Shown here piece after piece: positions 17,026 to 27,764 of a stretch of 58,360 nucleotides of DNA (positions are counted from its first letter, which is position 1; each line of letters starts with the position of its first letter). The notes below the pieces were generated by a model. It had not been told where the DNA came from. It did not search any database and saw nothing but the letters and a program-made list of their open reading frames with translations. Source of the stretch: CAZEDU01 sp964511185 (GTDB lineage Bacteria; Myxococcota; Myxococcia; Myxococcales; Myxococcaceae). The stretch is taken from NCBI GenBank assembly GCA_964511185.1, contig CAZEDU010000015.1, positions 1-58,360 of the forward strand, read 5' to 3'. The translations under genes were made by a program, and so were the position numbers.

Positions 17026-19248
17026 TCATCGCGTGAACCGGCACCCGGCCGCGAAGCCGCCACCGTCCGGCACCGGCGCCGGGCAGCTGCGCGCGCCGCC
17101 GTCGAGCGTGAATGACTTCGGGTAGTCGGTGTACGCGGTGCGCAGCGTGTACTGCAGCGGCTCGTAGCTGTCGCGGTCGACAGCGCCGACCTTCACGAAG
17201 AACCGCTGCCCGCGCACGAAGCGCGGCTCGAAGCAGAAACAGCCGGCAGGCTCGGCGGTGACGGTGACCGAGCCACCCGAGGTGTCGCGGGTCCACATCA
17301 CCGAGCGGTCGCTCTGCGCGCTGCTCCACCACGGCGCGAGCGGATCCTTCGAGTAGGCGAGCGTCAGGCCGCGCGAGACGGAGACGCAGCCAGCGCCCGC
17401 GTCGGGCGAGTCGCCGTCGCAGAACTCCAAGTCGAGCGCGAGCTCGGCGGGGATGCCGCCGTCGGGCAGCTTCTGCAGCTCCCACTGCAAGGTCCAGGTC
17501 CTGTCCTCGGGCGGGGTGACGCTGCCGAAGGTGAACTCGAACCGGTCCTGGTCGGTGGGCACCGCGTCGTAGTCCTGCGGCCCCCGCACGCCCTGCCCTT
17601 GGTTCACGTTGTGGTCGAGCACGCGGCCATACCCATGCAGCAGCGTGCCGCTCACCGAGACGCCGCCCGACGGCGCCGGGAAGCTCGCCGAGTATGGAAT
17701 CGCGTTGGAGTCGGTCTCGTTGGGCAGCGCCGCGCGCGCCGCTTCGTCCGAGTCGCTCAGCCAGCGCACCGTCAGGGTGTATTCGCGATCGTCCGCGTAG
17801 TTGTTGCCGTCGTCTTGCACGGCGATGAAGAGCTGCACGTTCTCGTTCGCCGGCACCGGCACCACGCCTTCCAGGTTCCGCAGGTTCGAGAACGACGGGT
17901 GCTCGTTGCGCTCGGCGTAGAGGCACAGCGGCGGGTCGAACGCGTCGCACAGGCTCTCGACGAGCCCCTGCGCGATGGAGCTCCCCTCGTAGCCTTTCGG
18001 GCAGACGCCCGCGTCGGTCGATTTGCACGCGAGCCGCTGGTCGGCCAGCGTCGCGCCCTGCGTGACGGGCCGGAACACGCGCACCTGCCGGTCGGGAATC
18101 GGCGCCAGCGGCGGGAAGCGGCCGCCCCCCGCCCCCGGCGTGACGCGGTAGTGGAGCGCGGTGGGCGCCGACTGCGACGGCAGGTTGATCTGGAACCAGT
18201 CCGTGTCCGGCACGTAGCTCAAGCGGCCGGTGGCGCCCTGGGTGGTGCCCGGGCTGCCGAAGCTGAGGACGCGCGGGGTGGCGACGCTGTCGTTCGGCTC
18301 GGTGGCGTCGACGTCGTCGAACACCTGCACCGCGACCGTGTACTGGAGCCGCAGGTCCCCGGGCAGGCTGGTGCTGGTGTTCGGGCTCTTGTAGCCGAAG
18401 ATCGCGACCGAGTACTTGCCCGCCGCGGTGGAGAGCCGCGCGGTCGCCAGGTCGACCTCGAGGAACTCGTTGGCCACGTTGCCTTCCGAGATGGGCTTCC
18501 CGGTCGGATCGAACAGCGTGTACGCGAGGCGGAACGGCGGCGGCGGCGAGAGCTTCGGGGCGGTCACGCGCAGGTGGACAATCTTCCGGCCGCCCGGCAC
18601 GTCGAAGCTGAAGCGGTCCACGTCGTCGTCGGTGGCGAGGTAACCCGACTGCTGGCCCGAGAGCACCGCGCCTTGCGCCGCGAGCGGGATGGCCGTGGCG
18701 GTCGTGTCGTTCGGCTCGTTGGCGTCCGGGTTCTGCAGCACCTCGACCTTGACCTGGTACTGGCTCTTCACGTCGAAGGCGGTCTTCTCGTCGCTCACCA
18801 GGAGGAGCAGCCGCGCGCCAGACTGGGTGAAAGGCACCACCATGTCGACGGGCTTCGGCGCGCCCTGGCCGTGGCTGTCGATGCGGCGCGCGAGGCTGAG
18901 CTGGCCGTCCTCGCGCAAGAGGTTCAAGCTCAAGTTCACCGCGGTGTTCGGCGCGCCGTAGCCGCCGGTCACGCGCACCAGGCTGCGCGCGTCGAGGTTC
19001 GACGGCATGGCGGCGGAGTACCAGTCCTGATCTCCCGCGAAGCTCAAATACGCAGTGCGCGCCTCGCCCAGCGTCAGCGCGCACTGCGGATCATTGAGCG
19101 CCTCATCGCGGCTGTTGCAGAGGTCTGGCAGCTCGATCTGCTCGTCGCAGACCTCCCCTTCGGCGCACTTCGGCTCTTCCTTACAGCCCAACATGCAGCC
19201 CAACACCAAGAGCGCGAGCGCCGCGGCCTTCCCACCAAGACAATTCAT
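17026..19248 (-). CDS. Large lipoprotein with PPC-like domains
   Basis: This 740-residue protein starts at the ATG at 19248, which overlaps the upstream stop as ATGA; an alternative GTG lies at 19257. The lipobox is MLGC near residue 22. The protein has three or more segments resembling bacterial pre-peptidase C-terminal domains, for example DANEPNDTTATAIPL with DDVDRFSFDVPGG, and DATEPNDSVATPRVL with PDTDWFQINLP. These are calcium-stabilised beta-sandwiches found on secreted and surface proteins; no protease domain is present. It is the last gene of a four-gene operon of surface proteins. The role is probably structural or adhesive. Confidence 0.85.
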   Translation of the reverse strand: MNCLGGKAAALALLVLGCMLGCKEEPKCAEGEVCDEQIELPDLCNSRDEALNDPQCALTLGEARTAYLSFAGDQDWYSAAMPSNLDARSLVRVTGGYGAPNTAVNLSLNLLREDGQLSLARRIDSHGQGAPKPVDMVVPFTQSGARLLLLVSDEKTAFDVKSQYQVKVEVLQNPDANEPNDTTATAIPLAAQGAVLSGQQSGYLATDDDVDRFSFDVPGGRKIVHLRVTAPKLSPPPPFRLAYTLFDPTGKPISEGNVANEFLEVDLATARLSTAAGKYSVAIFGYKSPNTSTSLPGDLRLQYTVAVQVFDDVDATEPNDSVATPRVLSFGSPGTTQGATGRLSYVPDTDWFQINLPSQSAPTALHYRVTPGAGGGRFPPLAPIPDRQVRVFRPVTQGATLADQRLACKSTDAGVCPKGYEGSSIAQGLVESLCDAFDPPLCLYAERNEHPSFSNLRNLEGVVPVPANENVQLFIAVQDDGNNYADDREYTLTVRWLSDSDEAARAALPNETDSNAIPYSASFPAPSGGVSVSGTLLHGYGRVLDHNVNQGQGVRGPQDYDAVPTDQDRFEFTFGSVTPPEDRTWTLQWELQKLPDGGIPAELALDLEFCDGDSPDAGAGCVSVSRGLTLAYSKDPLAPWWSSAQSDRSVMWTRDTSGGSVTVTAEPAGCFCFEPRFVRGQRFFVKVGAVDRDSYEPLQYTLRTAYTDYPKSFTLDGGARSCPAPVPDGGGFAAGCRFTR

Positions 19249-20984
19249 GGTCCGCACCTATCCACCAGTTGTTGAGGCTCCAGCACGATTCGCCCGTCCA
19301 CCGGCGACTTGATGCCCCCCACCGGGAACCTCACCGCCTGAGTCCTGAAGCTGCGCACGAGGGTCCGACCGTTCGGGTCATCGGCCGGCACCATCGCCAC
19401 CGAGACGAAGAGGTCGTTGTAGCCAGCGCCGCGGCCGGTGCCGCCGTCGCGCGTGTCCGCCAGCGTGGGCGCGAGCGCGATGTTGGTGATCGACAGCTGG
19501 TAGCACTGGCGCCCGTCCCCATCGACCGGGCCGTCCGCCTCGAGCCGGTAGCGGTAGGCCGTGGTCGACAGCTTCTCGTTGTCCACCGCGAGCGGGTCTT
19601 GATGCATGCGCAGCTCCGCGCGGTTGTTCAAGCCGTCCCGGTCCGGATCCTCATCCAGGTCCTGGCTCGAGCCCTGGGTGGCGAGCTGCCACTCCACCCC
19701 GTCGGGGATGCCGTCGTGGTCGCTGTCCATCAGCGTGGCGTTGGTGCCGATGAGCTGCTCGTCGCAATCGAGCAGGCCATCGCAGTCGCTGTCGACGCCG
19801 CGGAGCGAAGGCGGGCAGCCCGGATCGAGCCCGCCGCCGTCGGGCAGCGCGATCTGCCGGGGGTTGAACGCGCCGCCGCGCCCCGCGAAGTAGACCTCCA
19901 CCCCGTCGGAGAAGCCGTCGGAGTCGGTGTCCTTGGAGAGCGGGTCCAGGCCGTTCGCCAGCTCGTACTCGTCGGACAGCCGGTCGCCGTCGCTGTCCGC
20001 CTGCTCGAGCGGCGAGCCCGCCGGCGCCGAGAAGTTCGTCGCCACCACGTCCTTGAGCACGAACGCGCGGCGCACCTGGCCGAAGTCGAAGCTCAAGAAG
20101 TTGATCGGCTCGTTGTTGCGGAAGTCCCGGAAGTCGCCGCCGCCGAGCGCGGCCATGCGCTCGAGCCGCTCGGCGTCCTGGTTGACGAGCAGGAGCGGGC
20201 ACGCGCCGGGAGGGATGGTGGGGAACGCGCAGGAGCTGCCGGTGGGGGGCGTGTAGCCCGTCAGGTCGCAGACCGACGAGAGCGGCTGGGTGGGGTTGAA
20301 CACGTGCACCATGTTCACGCGCACGTCGTCGGCGAGGTCCTTGAGCTGGCGCACGCGCCGGACCGCGTCGCCGCAGAGCAGCTCGTCGTCCTGGTTGTTC
20401 GTCGGGTGGCCGTCGGACAGGAAGATGATGGAGTAGCGCGAGCGGGTCTGCGCGTCCTGCCCTTGCGCGTTCAGGCGCGAGTTGGCGATGTCGCGGTTGA
20501 TCAGCGCGTAGATGTCGGAGAGCGGCTTGACGAAGTCGGTCGAGTCCCGGTTCGGGTCGTTCGAGGTGTTCACGAAGTTGAGCAGCCGCTCGATGAGGAG
20601 CAGCCGGTCTTGCTGCGTGAGCGAGATCAGCTGATCAAACGTCGCCGTGTTGTCCCGGGTGAGGAACGCCGTGGTGCTGCCGGCGAAGAGCATCACCGAG
20701 ACGAACACGTTCGGGTCGCTCGGCAGCGCCTCGAACAGCTCGATGATCGCCTTGGCGCGGGTGCCGTCCGGGTCGGTGACGTTCATCGACTGCGAGGCGT
20801 CCATCGCGAGCAGAATCTTGATCGGCCGCACCACCTCGTTGGCGCCGAGCGTGCAGAACCTGCCTTCGATCGACACCGTCCTGTCGAGCGGGAGCGCGTC
20901 GAGGCGGCGCTGGTCGTAGAGGTACGTGTCGCTGCAGGCGAGGAGACAGCAGAGCACGGCCGTCCAGCGCGGCCCCCCCTTCAC
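19245..20984 (-). CDS. vWA-domain lipoprotein with TSP3 repeats
   Basis: This 579-residue protein starts at the GTG at 20984, overlapping the previous stop by 4 bp. The lipobox is LLAC near 14-17. A von Willebrand A domain (about 55-300) has an intact MIDAS in LLAMDASQSM (Asp 62, Ser 64, Ser 66) and a later FLSDGHPT. It is followed by thrombospondin type-3 calcium repeats such as DSDGDRLSDEYELANGLDPL and DSDHDGIPDGVEW. It is closely related to the next upstream gene and to the one at 27765. The likely job is metal-dependent adhesion or scaffold binding at the outer surface. Confidence 0.88.
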   Translation of the reverse strand: MKGGPRWTAVLCCLLACSDTYLYDQRRLDALPLDRTVSIEGRFCTLGANEVVRPIKILLAMDASQSMNVTDPDGTRAKAIIELFEALPSDPNVFVSVMLFAGSTTAFLTRDNTATFDQLISLTQQDRLLLIERLLNFVNTSNDPNRDSTDFVKPLSDIYALINRDIANSRLNAQGQDAQTRSRYSIIFLSDGHPTNNQDDELLCGDAVRRVRQLKDLADDVRVNMVHVFNPTQPLSSVCDLTGYTPPTGSSCAFPTIPPGACPLLLVNQDAERLERMAALGGGDFRDFRNNEPINFLSFDFGQVRRAFVLKDVVATNFSAPAGSPLEQADSDGDRLSDEYELANGLDPLSKDTDSDGFSDGVEVYFAGRGGAFNPRQIALPDGGGLDPGCPPSLRGVDSDCDGLLDCDEQLIGTNATLMDSDHDGIPDGVEWQLATQGSSQDLDEDPDRDGLNNRAELRMHQDPLAVDNEKLSTTAYRYRLEADGPVDGDGRQCYQLSITNIALAPTLADTRDGGTGRGAGYNDLFVSVAMVPADDPNGRTLVRSFRTQAVRFPVGGIKSPVDGRIVLEPQQLVDRCGP

Positions 20985-22945
20985 GGCGCCACTCCCACGC
21001 AGCGGGTCTGGTACGCGGTGGTGTCGACCAGCTGATCCGGCCGGCGGAAGTGGTCGTCGGTGAGCTCCAGCTCCGGGCCGAGCGGCTCCCGCACCGACGG
21101 CGGGTTGTACTGGGCCCACGCGCAGGCGGTGCGCCAGGTGCCGTAGTCGGTGGCGATGCCGCTCTCGGGCGCCTCGCCAAAGTAGAGCTTGAACAGGTTG
21201 TAGCCCCGCAGCTGCCCCGCGCGCGGCGGCGGCGTCACCAGGGTGACGTTCGAGACCGCGAAGTCGTAGCAGACGCGGCCGTCGGCCTGGACCTCGGCGG
21301 CCGTCTCGTACTGGTACCCGTACCGCTCGGCGAACGACCGGTCGCGCTGCGTGGGGTTCGAGTTCTGCCGAATCTCGAGCAGGTCCGACATGCCATCGCC
21401 GTCGGTGTCGAGCCCGCCGGCGGTCGGCGACAGCACGCCCAGCCCGTAGCGCGCCTCGATGCCGTCGGGGATGCCGTCGCCGTCGCTGTCCACCAGGCCG
21501 GTGCGCGTGCCCAAGTACTCCTCGGCGTACTGCGAGAGCCCGTCTCCGTCCGTGTCGCGGCAGCGGCAGCCCGGGGTGAGCGGCGACGCCGGGTCGCAGC
21601 CGCGCCCGTCCTTCTCGAACGGCTTGAAGCCCTGGTCGGCGCGCAGCACCTCGAACATGTCGTCGAAGCAGTCGCCGTCCGAGTCTTCGAAGAAGTTGTT
21701 CGTCTTCTCGGTGAACGGGTTGTCCAGCGAATCCGGCAGGCCGTCGCCGTCGCTGTCCACCTCGCGTCCCTCCAGGCCCGGCACGCTGCTCAGCGAGTGC
21801 ACGAACAACGTCTTCATCACGTTGCGCGAGGCGAGCGAGGAGTAGTCGAGCGCGCCCAGGCCCAGGTTGTTGATCTGGCTGTCGGTGAACTCCTGGAACA
21901 CCCCGTTGCCGCGCTCGGCCATGCCGCGCAGCGTGAAGGTGGCGATCGCCTTCGCCGCCTGGGGGTACAGCGCGGGCGGCGTGTTCGGGTACGTGCCGTA
22001 GAGGTCCTGGCAGATGGGGCCGCAGGCGCGCACCGCCGCCTCGTTGAACAACAGCACCGTGTGGAAGCGGATGTCGCCCACGTTGTACTGGGCCTTCAGC
22101 TCCATCATCTGATCGACGTAGCTGAAGATCTGGTAGTTCTGGTTCCGGTCGGTGCCCTTCACGAAGCCGGTGATTTCGTCCGGCGAGTCCGGGTCGATGA
22201 TGTTGCAGAAGTCGCCCGAGCCCGACGAGTCGGCCCAGGTCAGCTCGGGGTTGTTCGCGTCCGCGTACTGGGTGAGGTTGTCGTTCGCCGAGCAGCGCGG
22301 GAACGGCGTGCCGTCGGATAAGAAGACCGTCACGTAGCGCGTGCGGGGCAGCTCCTCGGGGTTGGTCTGCGAGACCGCGGCGATGGCGGCGATGAGCGAG
22401 TAGGCGTAGGCGATGGCGCCCTGGTAGTCGGTCCCCTTGCCCAGCTGTGACTGCAGCCCGGCGATGTACGCGTTGAGCGAGCCGTCCGGCCGGGCGAACC
22501 GCTGGCCCGTCGCCGCCGGCGGCCAGACGTTCTTCACGTTGGTCTCGAACGGCACGATGGACAAGCGGACGTTGGGCGACTGCCCGAACTGCTGCACCAG
22601 CCGGCGCAGCGCGCGCACGCGGGCGGGCTCGGCGACGCCGGGCGGCACGATGGCCTGCACCGCGGTCTGCTCGCAGAACCCCGAGCCCTCCTGCGAGCCC
22701 GGCGGGTCGGAGACGCACATCGAGCCCGACTCGTCGATGATCAGCACCACCTTGACGGGGAACCCGTTGGCGTTGGGCGGCTGCGTGCACACCCGTCCGC
22801 GCAGCGTGAGCCGGTCATCGAGGTTGCTCGCCTCTTTCGCCTTCGGCTCGATCAGCGCGTCGGAGCAGCCGAAGAGGAGCAGCGCTGAGACAGCGAGTCG
22901 GCGGGCTCCTTGGGTAAGGAACCCGCCGCGTCGAACGGTTCGCAT
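20981..22945 (-). CDS. vWA-domain lipoprotein with TSP3 repeats
   Basis: This is a 654-residue exported protein with lipobox LFGC (Cys 27). The vWA domain spans about 62-330 with MIDAS residues in LIIDESGSM (Asp 71, Ser 73, Ser 75) and VFLSDGTPFP. Three to five TSP3-type calcium repeats follow, including DSDGDGLPDSLDNPF, DTDGDGLSQYAEEYLG and DSDGDGIPDGIEARYGL. The C-terminal part, with DGRVCYDFAVSNVTL, is shared with its two paralogues. It is the second gene of the operon and has a 4-bp overlap with the next. A surface adhesin role is inferred; the ligand is unknown. Confidence 0.9.
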   Translation of the reverse strand: MRTVRRGGFLTQGARRLAVSALLLFGCSDALIEPKAKEASNLDDRLTLRGRVCTQPPNANGFPVKVVLIIDESGSMCVSDPPGSQEGSGFCEQTAVQAIVPPGVAEPARVRALRRLVQQFGQSPNVRLSIVPFETNVKNVWPPAATGQRFARPDGSLNAYIAGLQSQLGKGTDYQGAIAYAYSLIAAIAAVSQTNPEELPRTRYVTVFLSDGTPFPRCSANDNLTQYADANNPELTWADSSGSGDFCNIIDPDSPDEITGFVKGTDRNQNYQIFSYVDQMMELKAQYNVGDIRFHTVLLFNEAAVRACGPICQDLYGTYPNTPPALYPQAAKAIATFTLRGMAERGNGVFQEFTDSQINNLGLGALDYSSLASRNVMKTLFVHSLSSVPGLEGREVDSDGDGLPDSLDNPFTEKTNNFFEDSDGDCFDDMFEVLRADQGFKPFEKDGRGCDPASPLTPGCRCRDTDGDGLSQYAEEYLGTRTGLVDSDGDGIPDGIEARYGLGVLSPTAGGLDTDGDGMSDLLEIRQNSNPTQRDRSFAERYGYQYETAAEVQADGRVCYDFAVSNVTLVTPPPRAGQLRGYNLFKLYFGEAPESGIATDYGTWRTACAWAQYNPPSVREPLGPELELTDDHFRRPDQLVDTTAYQTRCVGVAP

Positions 22946-22962
22946 GGGCTTTTGCGTGAAGC

Positions 22963-24267
<1,305 letters not shown>

Positions 24268-24394
24268 GGCAGCTCCTTTCGACAGCGACCGCGGCCACAG
24301 ACAAAGCAAACCGCGATCCGCGGCCCGCCGGGAGGCGATTGTCTTGTCTTTTGAGGCGTTGCAGAAGGCGCACATCGGAGCCATGCCCTGAGGC

Positions 24395-24424
24395 GGGGGC
24401 GCGCCCCCACACAGCCTTGTGGGG
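24395..24424 (-). terminator. Hairpin pair downstream of the DUF1552 gene
   Basis: A perfect palindrome GGGGGCGCGCCCCC (24395-24408) overlaps a 7-bp stem CCCCACA/TGTGGGG (24405-24411 and 24418-24424, 6-base loop). They lie 20-50 bp past the DUF1552 stop and before the next operon. There is no U-run, so termination without Rho is uncertain. Confidence 0.45.
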
Positions 24425-24444
24425 TCCGCTCCACAGCGAAGGGA

Positions 24445-25878
24445 CTACTTGAGGGGAACGGTGCCGCTGACGCCGCCGTGCGCGGTGACCGGGCAGCCCA
24501 GGGCCTGCAGCACGCTGTTCCACACCTTGTTGTTGCGGTCGCCGTTGAGGCCGATTTTGTCGGCGGTGGGCGAGCGCCAGTGGAAGTCGCCGCGGATGAA
24601 CTGCGAGCCGCCCACCAGCAGGTACGGCAGCTCGAAGCGGGCGTGGTAGTGCGAGTGGCCGAACTCGCTGGTGAAGACGCCCAGCGTGTTGTCGAGGACG
24701 GTGCCGCCCACGTCCTGGAACGTGCGCAGCTTGGCCATCAGGTAGTCGAACCACTTGAGGTGCCACCGGGTGATGGAGAGCATCTCGTTGAAGTACGTCG
24801 TCATGCTCTGGCCGCGCGTCAGGTGCGAAATCGACTCGTGGTAGGCGTACGGCACGCCGACGAAGCCCATGTTCTCTTCCGAGTTCGCCGCGGTGCCCAT
24901 GAGGGACACCACGCGCGTGAGGTCGCACGCGAAGGCGAGCGCGGTGAGGTCGGCCATCCACTTCGCGCGCGTGTCGTTGTTCGCGTCGCCGCCGCTGCCG
25001 GGCGCGGACGGCTTGACGCAGGCGCTGCTGGTGGCGGGCGGGTTCGGCGCGGGCGTGCCGGGGTCGGGCGTCGAGACGGGCGGGAAGAGCGCGACCTCCA
25101 AGTCCCGCACCGCTGTCAGGTGCGCGTCGAGGCGGTGGCGGTCCTCGGTGCCCAGCTTCGCCTTCAGCCGGTCGGCGTCCTTCTTCACGTAGTCGACGAT
25201 GAGCCTCTGCCGCTGCTGCTCGGGGTCGACCGCCGGCGGGGTCGGCGTGGCGGGCGGCGGGGTCGAGCCGCCACCGGTCGGCGGCGTGAAGTTCGCGAAG
25301 ATGCGGTTGAAGATGGCCTGCGGCGAGAACTCGGGCGTGAGCAGGTTGCCCGAGTCGTCGGCGGTGATGCGCATGCGGCCCGCCGAGCCGCCGGTGCCGT
25401 CGCACAGCCCCAGAATCAGCTGCCGGTGCGGCGAGGAGCCCTGCAGCGTCTTCGCGGCGATGAAGTCGGGCGTCGGGCCGCCCAGCTTGGAGCCCGGCGA
25501 GGGGGTGCCCCGGCCCGAGAGCGACCAGCTCAGCGCCTCGGCGTGCGGCTCGCCGTTGATGGTGGTGCCGCCGATGGTGATGCCGGTCATCACGCGCGTG
25601 TAGGGCTTGATGGCGGCGGTGATGGGCGTCATCGCGTCGTTGAGCACCATGCCCGCGCCCACGCTCTTGGGCACCCAGCGGCACGCCTGGCCCGAGTAGC
25701 CCGCGGCGGGGATGCCGTTGCCCTGGAACATCAGGACGAAGCGCTTGGGCGCGCCGCCGGTCTGGCCGTACGCGTTGCCGGCCGAGTCGAACATCGCCTC
25801 GAGCGGGCACAGCCGGAGCACCACGCCCGCCCCGACGCCCCGCAACACCGCCCGCCGATGAAGTTTGAGCTTGCCCAT
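24445..25878 (-). CDS. DUF1552 surface protein
   Basis: This 477-residue protein of the DUF1552 family has a Tat-type start (LHRRAVLRGVGAG near residues 6-18), implying export in folded form. The body shows PKRFVLMFQGNGIPAAGY, a TTINGEPHAEALSW-like segment and the late NTLGVFTSEFGHSHYHARFELPYLLVGG, all typical of this family. DUF1552 genes nearly always sit beside a DUF1592/DUF1588 cytochrome-like gene, as here (18 bp apart, same strand). Some arylsulfatase/alkaline phosphatase-fold likeness has been proposed for such Tat proteins; I cannot confirm this. The substrate is unknown. GGAG lies 8 bases before the ATG. Confidence 0.9.
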   Translation of the reverse strand: MGKLKLHRRAVLRGVGAGVVLRLCPLEAMFDSAGNAYGQTGGAPKRFVLMFQGNGIPAAGYSGQACRWVPKSVGAGMVLNDAMTPITAAIKPYTRVMTGITIGGTTINGEPHAEALSWSLSGRGTPSPGSKLGGPTPDFIAAKTLQGSSPHRQLILGLCDGTGGSAGRMRITADDSGNLLTPEFSPQAIFNRIFANFTPPTGGGSTPPPATPTPPAVDPEQQRQRLIVDYVKKDADRLKAKLGTEDRHRLDAHLTAVRDLEVALFPPVSTPDPGTPAPNPPATSSACVKPSAPGSGGDANNDTRAKWMADLTALAFACDLTRVVSLMGTAANSEENMGFVGVPYAYHESISHLTRGQSMTTYFNEMLSITRWHLKWFDYLMAKLRTFQDVGGTVLDNTLGVFTSEFGHSHYHARFELPYLLVGGSQFIRGDFHWRSPTADKIGLNGDRNNKVWNSVLQALGCPVTAHGGVSGTVPLK

Positions 25879-25896
25879 GAAGAAGTCTCCGAAGCT

Positions 25897-27627
25897 TTAA
25901 CGGCGGTACCGGAACGCATCGCTGGCCACGTAGCCGCGCACCAGCGCGAGGAACTCGTGGCCGTTCGATTTGAAGTGCCGCTCGACGAAGGACACCGTCG
26001 TGTCGTCGGTGCCCTCGAGCGGACGGCCGGACGCCCACTGCAGCCAGTTGCGCACCAGGCAGCGGCGCACCTCGGGGGCGGCGCGGAGCAGCGGCCCCAG
26101 CTCCGAGACGCCGCGGAAGTCGTACTGCACCTTCGTGGTGACCAACGTCCCGCGGTCGTCGACCGGCTTGCCGTGGTCGAGCGTGCGGTGCGCGCCGATC
26201 GAGTCGAAGCTCTCGAGGCCGAAGCCCACGCCGTCGAACAGCTTGTGGCAGCCCGCGCAGGCCGGGTCGCTGCTGTGCATCTCGGCGATCTCGCGCTCGG
26301 TCATCGGCCCCTGGTTCGGGTCGGGCGGCTTGGGCGTGGTGTCGATGCCTTCGGGCACCACCACTTCGGTGCAGAAGAGGCGGTTGCGCACCAAGAGCCC
26401 GCGCTGGGTGGGGCTCGAGTTCTCGGAGTGCGCGTTGGCCGCGAGCACGCCGGCGTGGCCGATGAGCCCGCGGCGGTGGGCGGGGAGCGCGACGGAGACG
26501 AACGACGAGGTGGGAGACGGCGGCGCGACGCCGTAGAGCGCGGCGAGGTTCCCGTCGACGTAGGTGCGGTCGGCGTCGAACAGCTCGAGGAAGTTGCGCT
26601 TGCCCCAGGCGAAGTCCTCGAGCACGCGCCGCGTCTCTTCCTTCATCGACGCGACCAAGGCGGGGTTGAAGGTGGGGTACAGCGTGGCGTTCTTGGAGAC
26701 CCGGTCGAGCTTCTCGAGCTTGAGCCACTGCCGGTGGAACTCGCGGATGGCCGGCTTGGACTCGGGCAGCGCGAGGAGGCGGTCCGCCTCGGCGAGCACC
26801 TGGTCCGCCGTCTGCAGCTCGCCCGCCTTCGCCTTCAAGAGCGCCGTCGCGTCCGGCCCGCGGTTGACCAAGAGGAACGACAGCCGCGAGGCGATGGCGT
26901 AGTCGTCGAGCTTGGTCAGGTCCGCCCGCTCGCCCGCGCCGCCGGCTTCTTCGTAGCGGTAGAGGAACGAGGGCGACTGCACCAGCGCCTCGACCACCGT
27001 GCGCGCGCCGGCGGCGAAGCTGCCATCGCGCGTGGCGATCTGCGAGCCCAGGCCCACCAGCTCGCCGCGCTCGGTGCTGGTCAGCGGGCGGCGCAGGGCG
27101 CGCTCGCCGAAGCGCTCGACGAACGTCGTCATGCAGCCGGAGTCGTTCGCCCCGGTCGGCTGGCAGCCGTAGAGCTGCGAGGCGAGCGCGCTGCTCGAGG
27201 CCGACGGGAGCTGGCTGCTCAAGGCGAGCGCGACCTGGCGCAGCCGCTCGAGGGTGGTGAGGTCGACGGCCTGGGTGATGGCCTGGTTGTTGTAGTCGTT
27301 GGTGGTCGACTCGCGCGCGAGCAGGCCCTGGTAGTCGACGGGCGCGGCGACGAGCGCGTCCGGCACCAGCATGCGCAGGGTGTTCTCGAGCTGCTGGTTG
27401 GTGAGGCGGCGGAGCGGCGCGCTGCCGGGGTCGAGCGGGCCGAGCGGCTGATCATCGTCGACGGGGGAGATCTGCCCCGGCCCGTTGCTGGGCGTCGACC
27501 CAGGGCCGGCAACGTCCGCGGGGTCGATGGCCGACCCGGGGCCCTCGCGTCCGGCGAGGAAAGTCTGACTCAGCCCTTCACAACCGCACAACGCCAGGAG
27601 GAGCCCGATGGACGCGATTCGTGGCAT
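25897..27627 (-). CDS. DUF1592/DUF1588 cytochrome-like lipoprotein
   Basis: This 576-residue exported protein starts from the ATG at 27627 and has lipobox LCGC near residue 15. It has the domain series common in planctomycete and myxobacterial surface redox proteins: a DUF1587-like LRRLTNQQLENTLRML near 75, DUF1595-like RFGERALRRPLTSTERGEL near 170, DUF1592 in the middle, DUF1588 with CAGCHKLFDGVGFGLE (a CxxCH haem-binding-like motif) near 460, and DUF1585 near the end (RNWLQWASGRPLEGTDD). It pairs with the DUF1552 gene 18 bp downstream. The pair probably acts on a polymer at the cell surface; chemistry is unproven. Confidence 0.9.
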   Translation of the reverse strand: MPRIASIGLLLALCGCEGLSQTFLAGREGPGSAIDPADVAGPGSTPSNGPGQISPVDDDQPLGPLDPGSAPLRRLTNQQLENTLRMLVPDALVAAPVDYQGLLARESTTNDYNNQAITQAVDLTTLERLRQVALALSSQLPSASSSALASQLYGCQPTGANDSGCMTTFVERFGERALRRPLTSTERGELVGLGSQIATRDGSFAAGARTVVEALVQSPSFLYRYEEAGGAGERADLTKLDDYAIASRLSFLLVNRGPDATALLKAKAGELQTADQVLAEADRLLALPESKPAIREFHRQWLKLEKLDRVSKNATLYPTFNPALVASMKEETRRVLEDFAWGKRNFLELFDADRTYVDGNLAALYGVAPPSPTSSFVSVALPAHRRGLIGHAGVLAANAHSENSSPTQRGLLVRNRLFCTEVVVPEGIDTTPKPPDPNQGPMTEREIAEMHSSDPACAGCHKLFDGVGFGLESFDSIGAHRTLDHGKPVDDRGTLVTTKVQYDFRGVSELGPLLRAAPEVRRCLVRNWLQWASGRPLEGTDDTTVSFVERHFKSNGHEFLALVRGYVASDAFRYRR

Positions 27628-27764
27628 TGCAGTTGGCCGGCCAATGGCCCGCCTCGAACAGAACGCGACGTTCTCGCGGACTTGGGCAGCTCGGGCGCGC
27701 GCGAGAGCGCCCGCGCGGCTGATCAATGGACTTCTCACGTACACTCCAGTGTTCGACGCTTCCC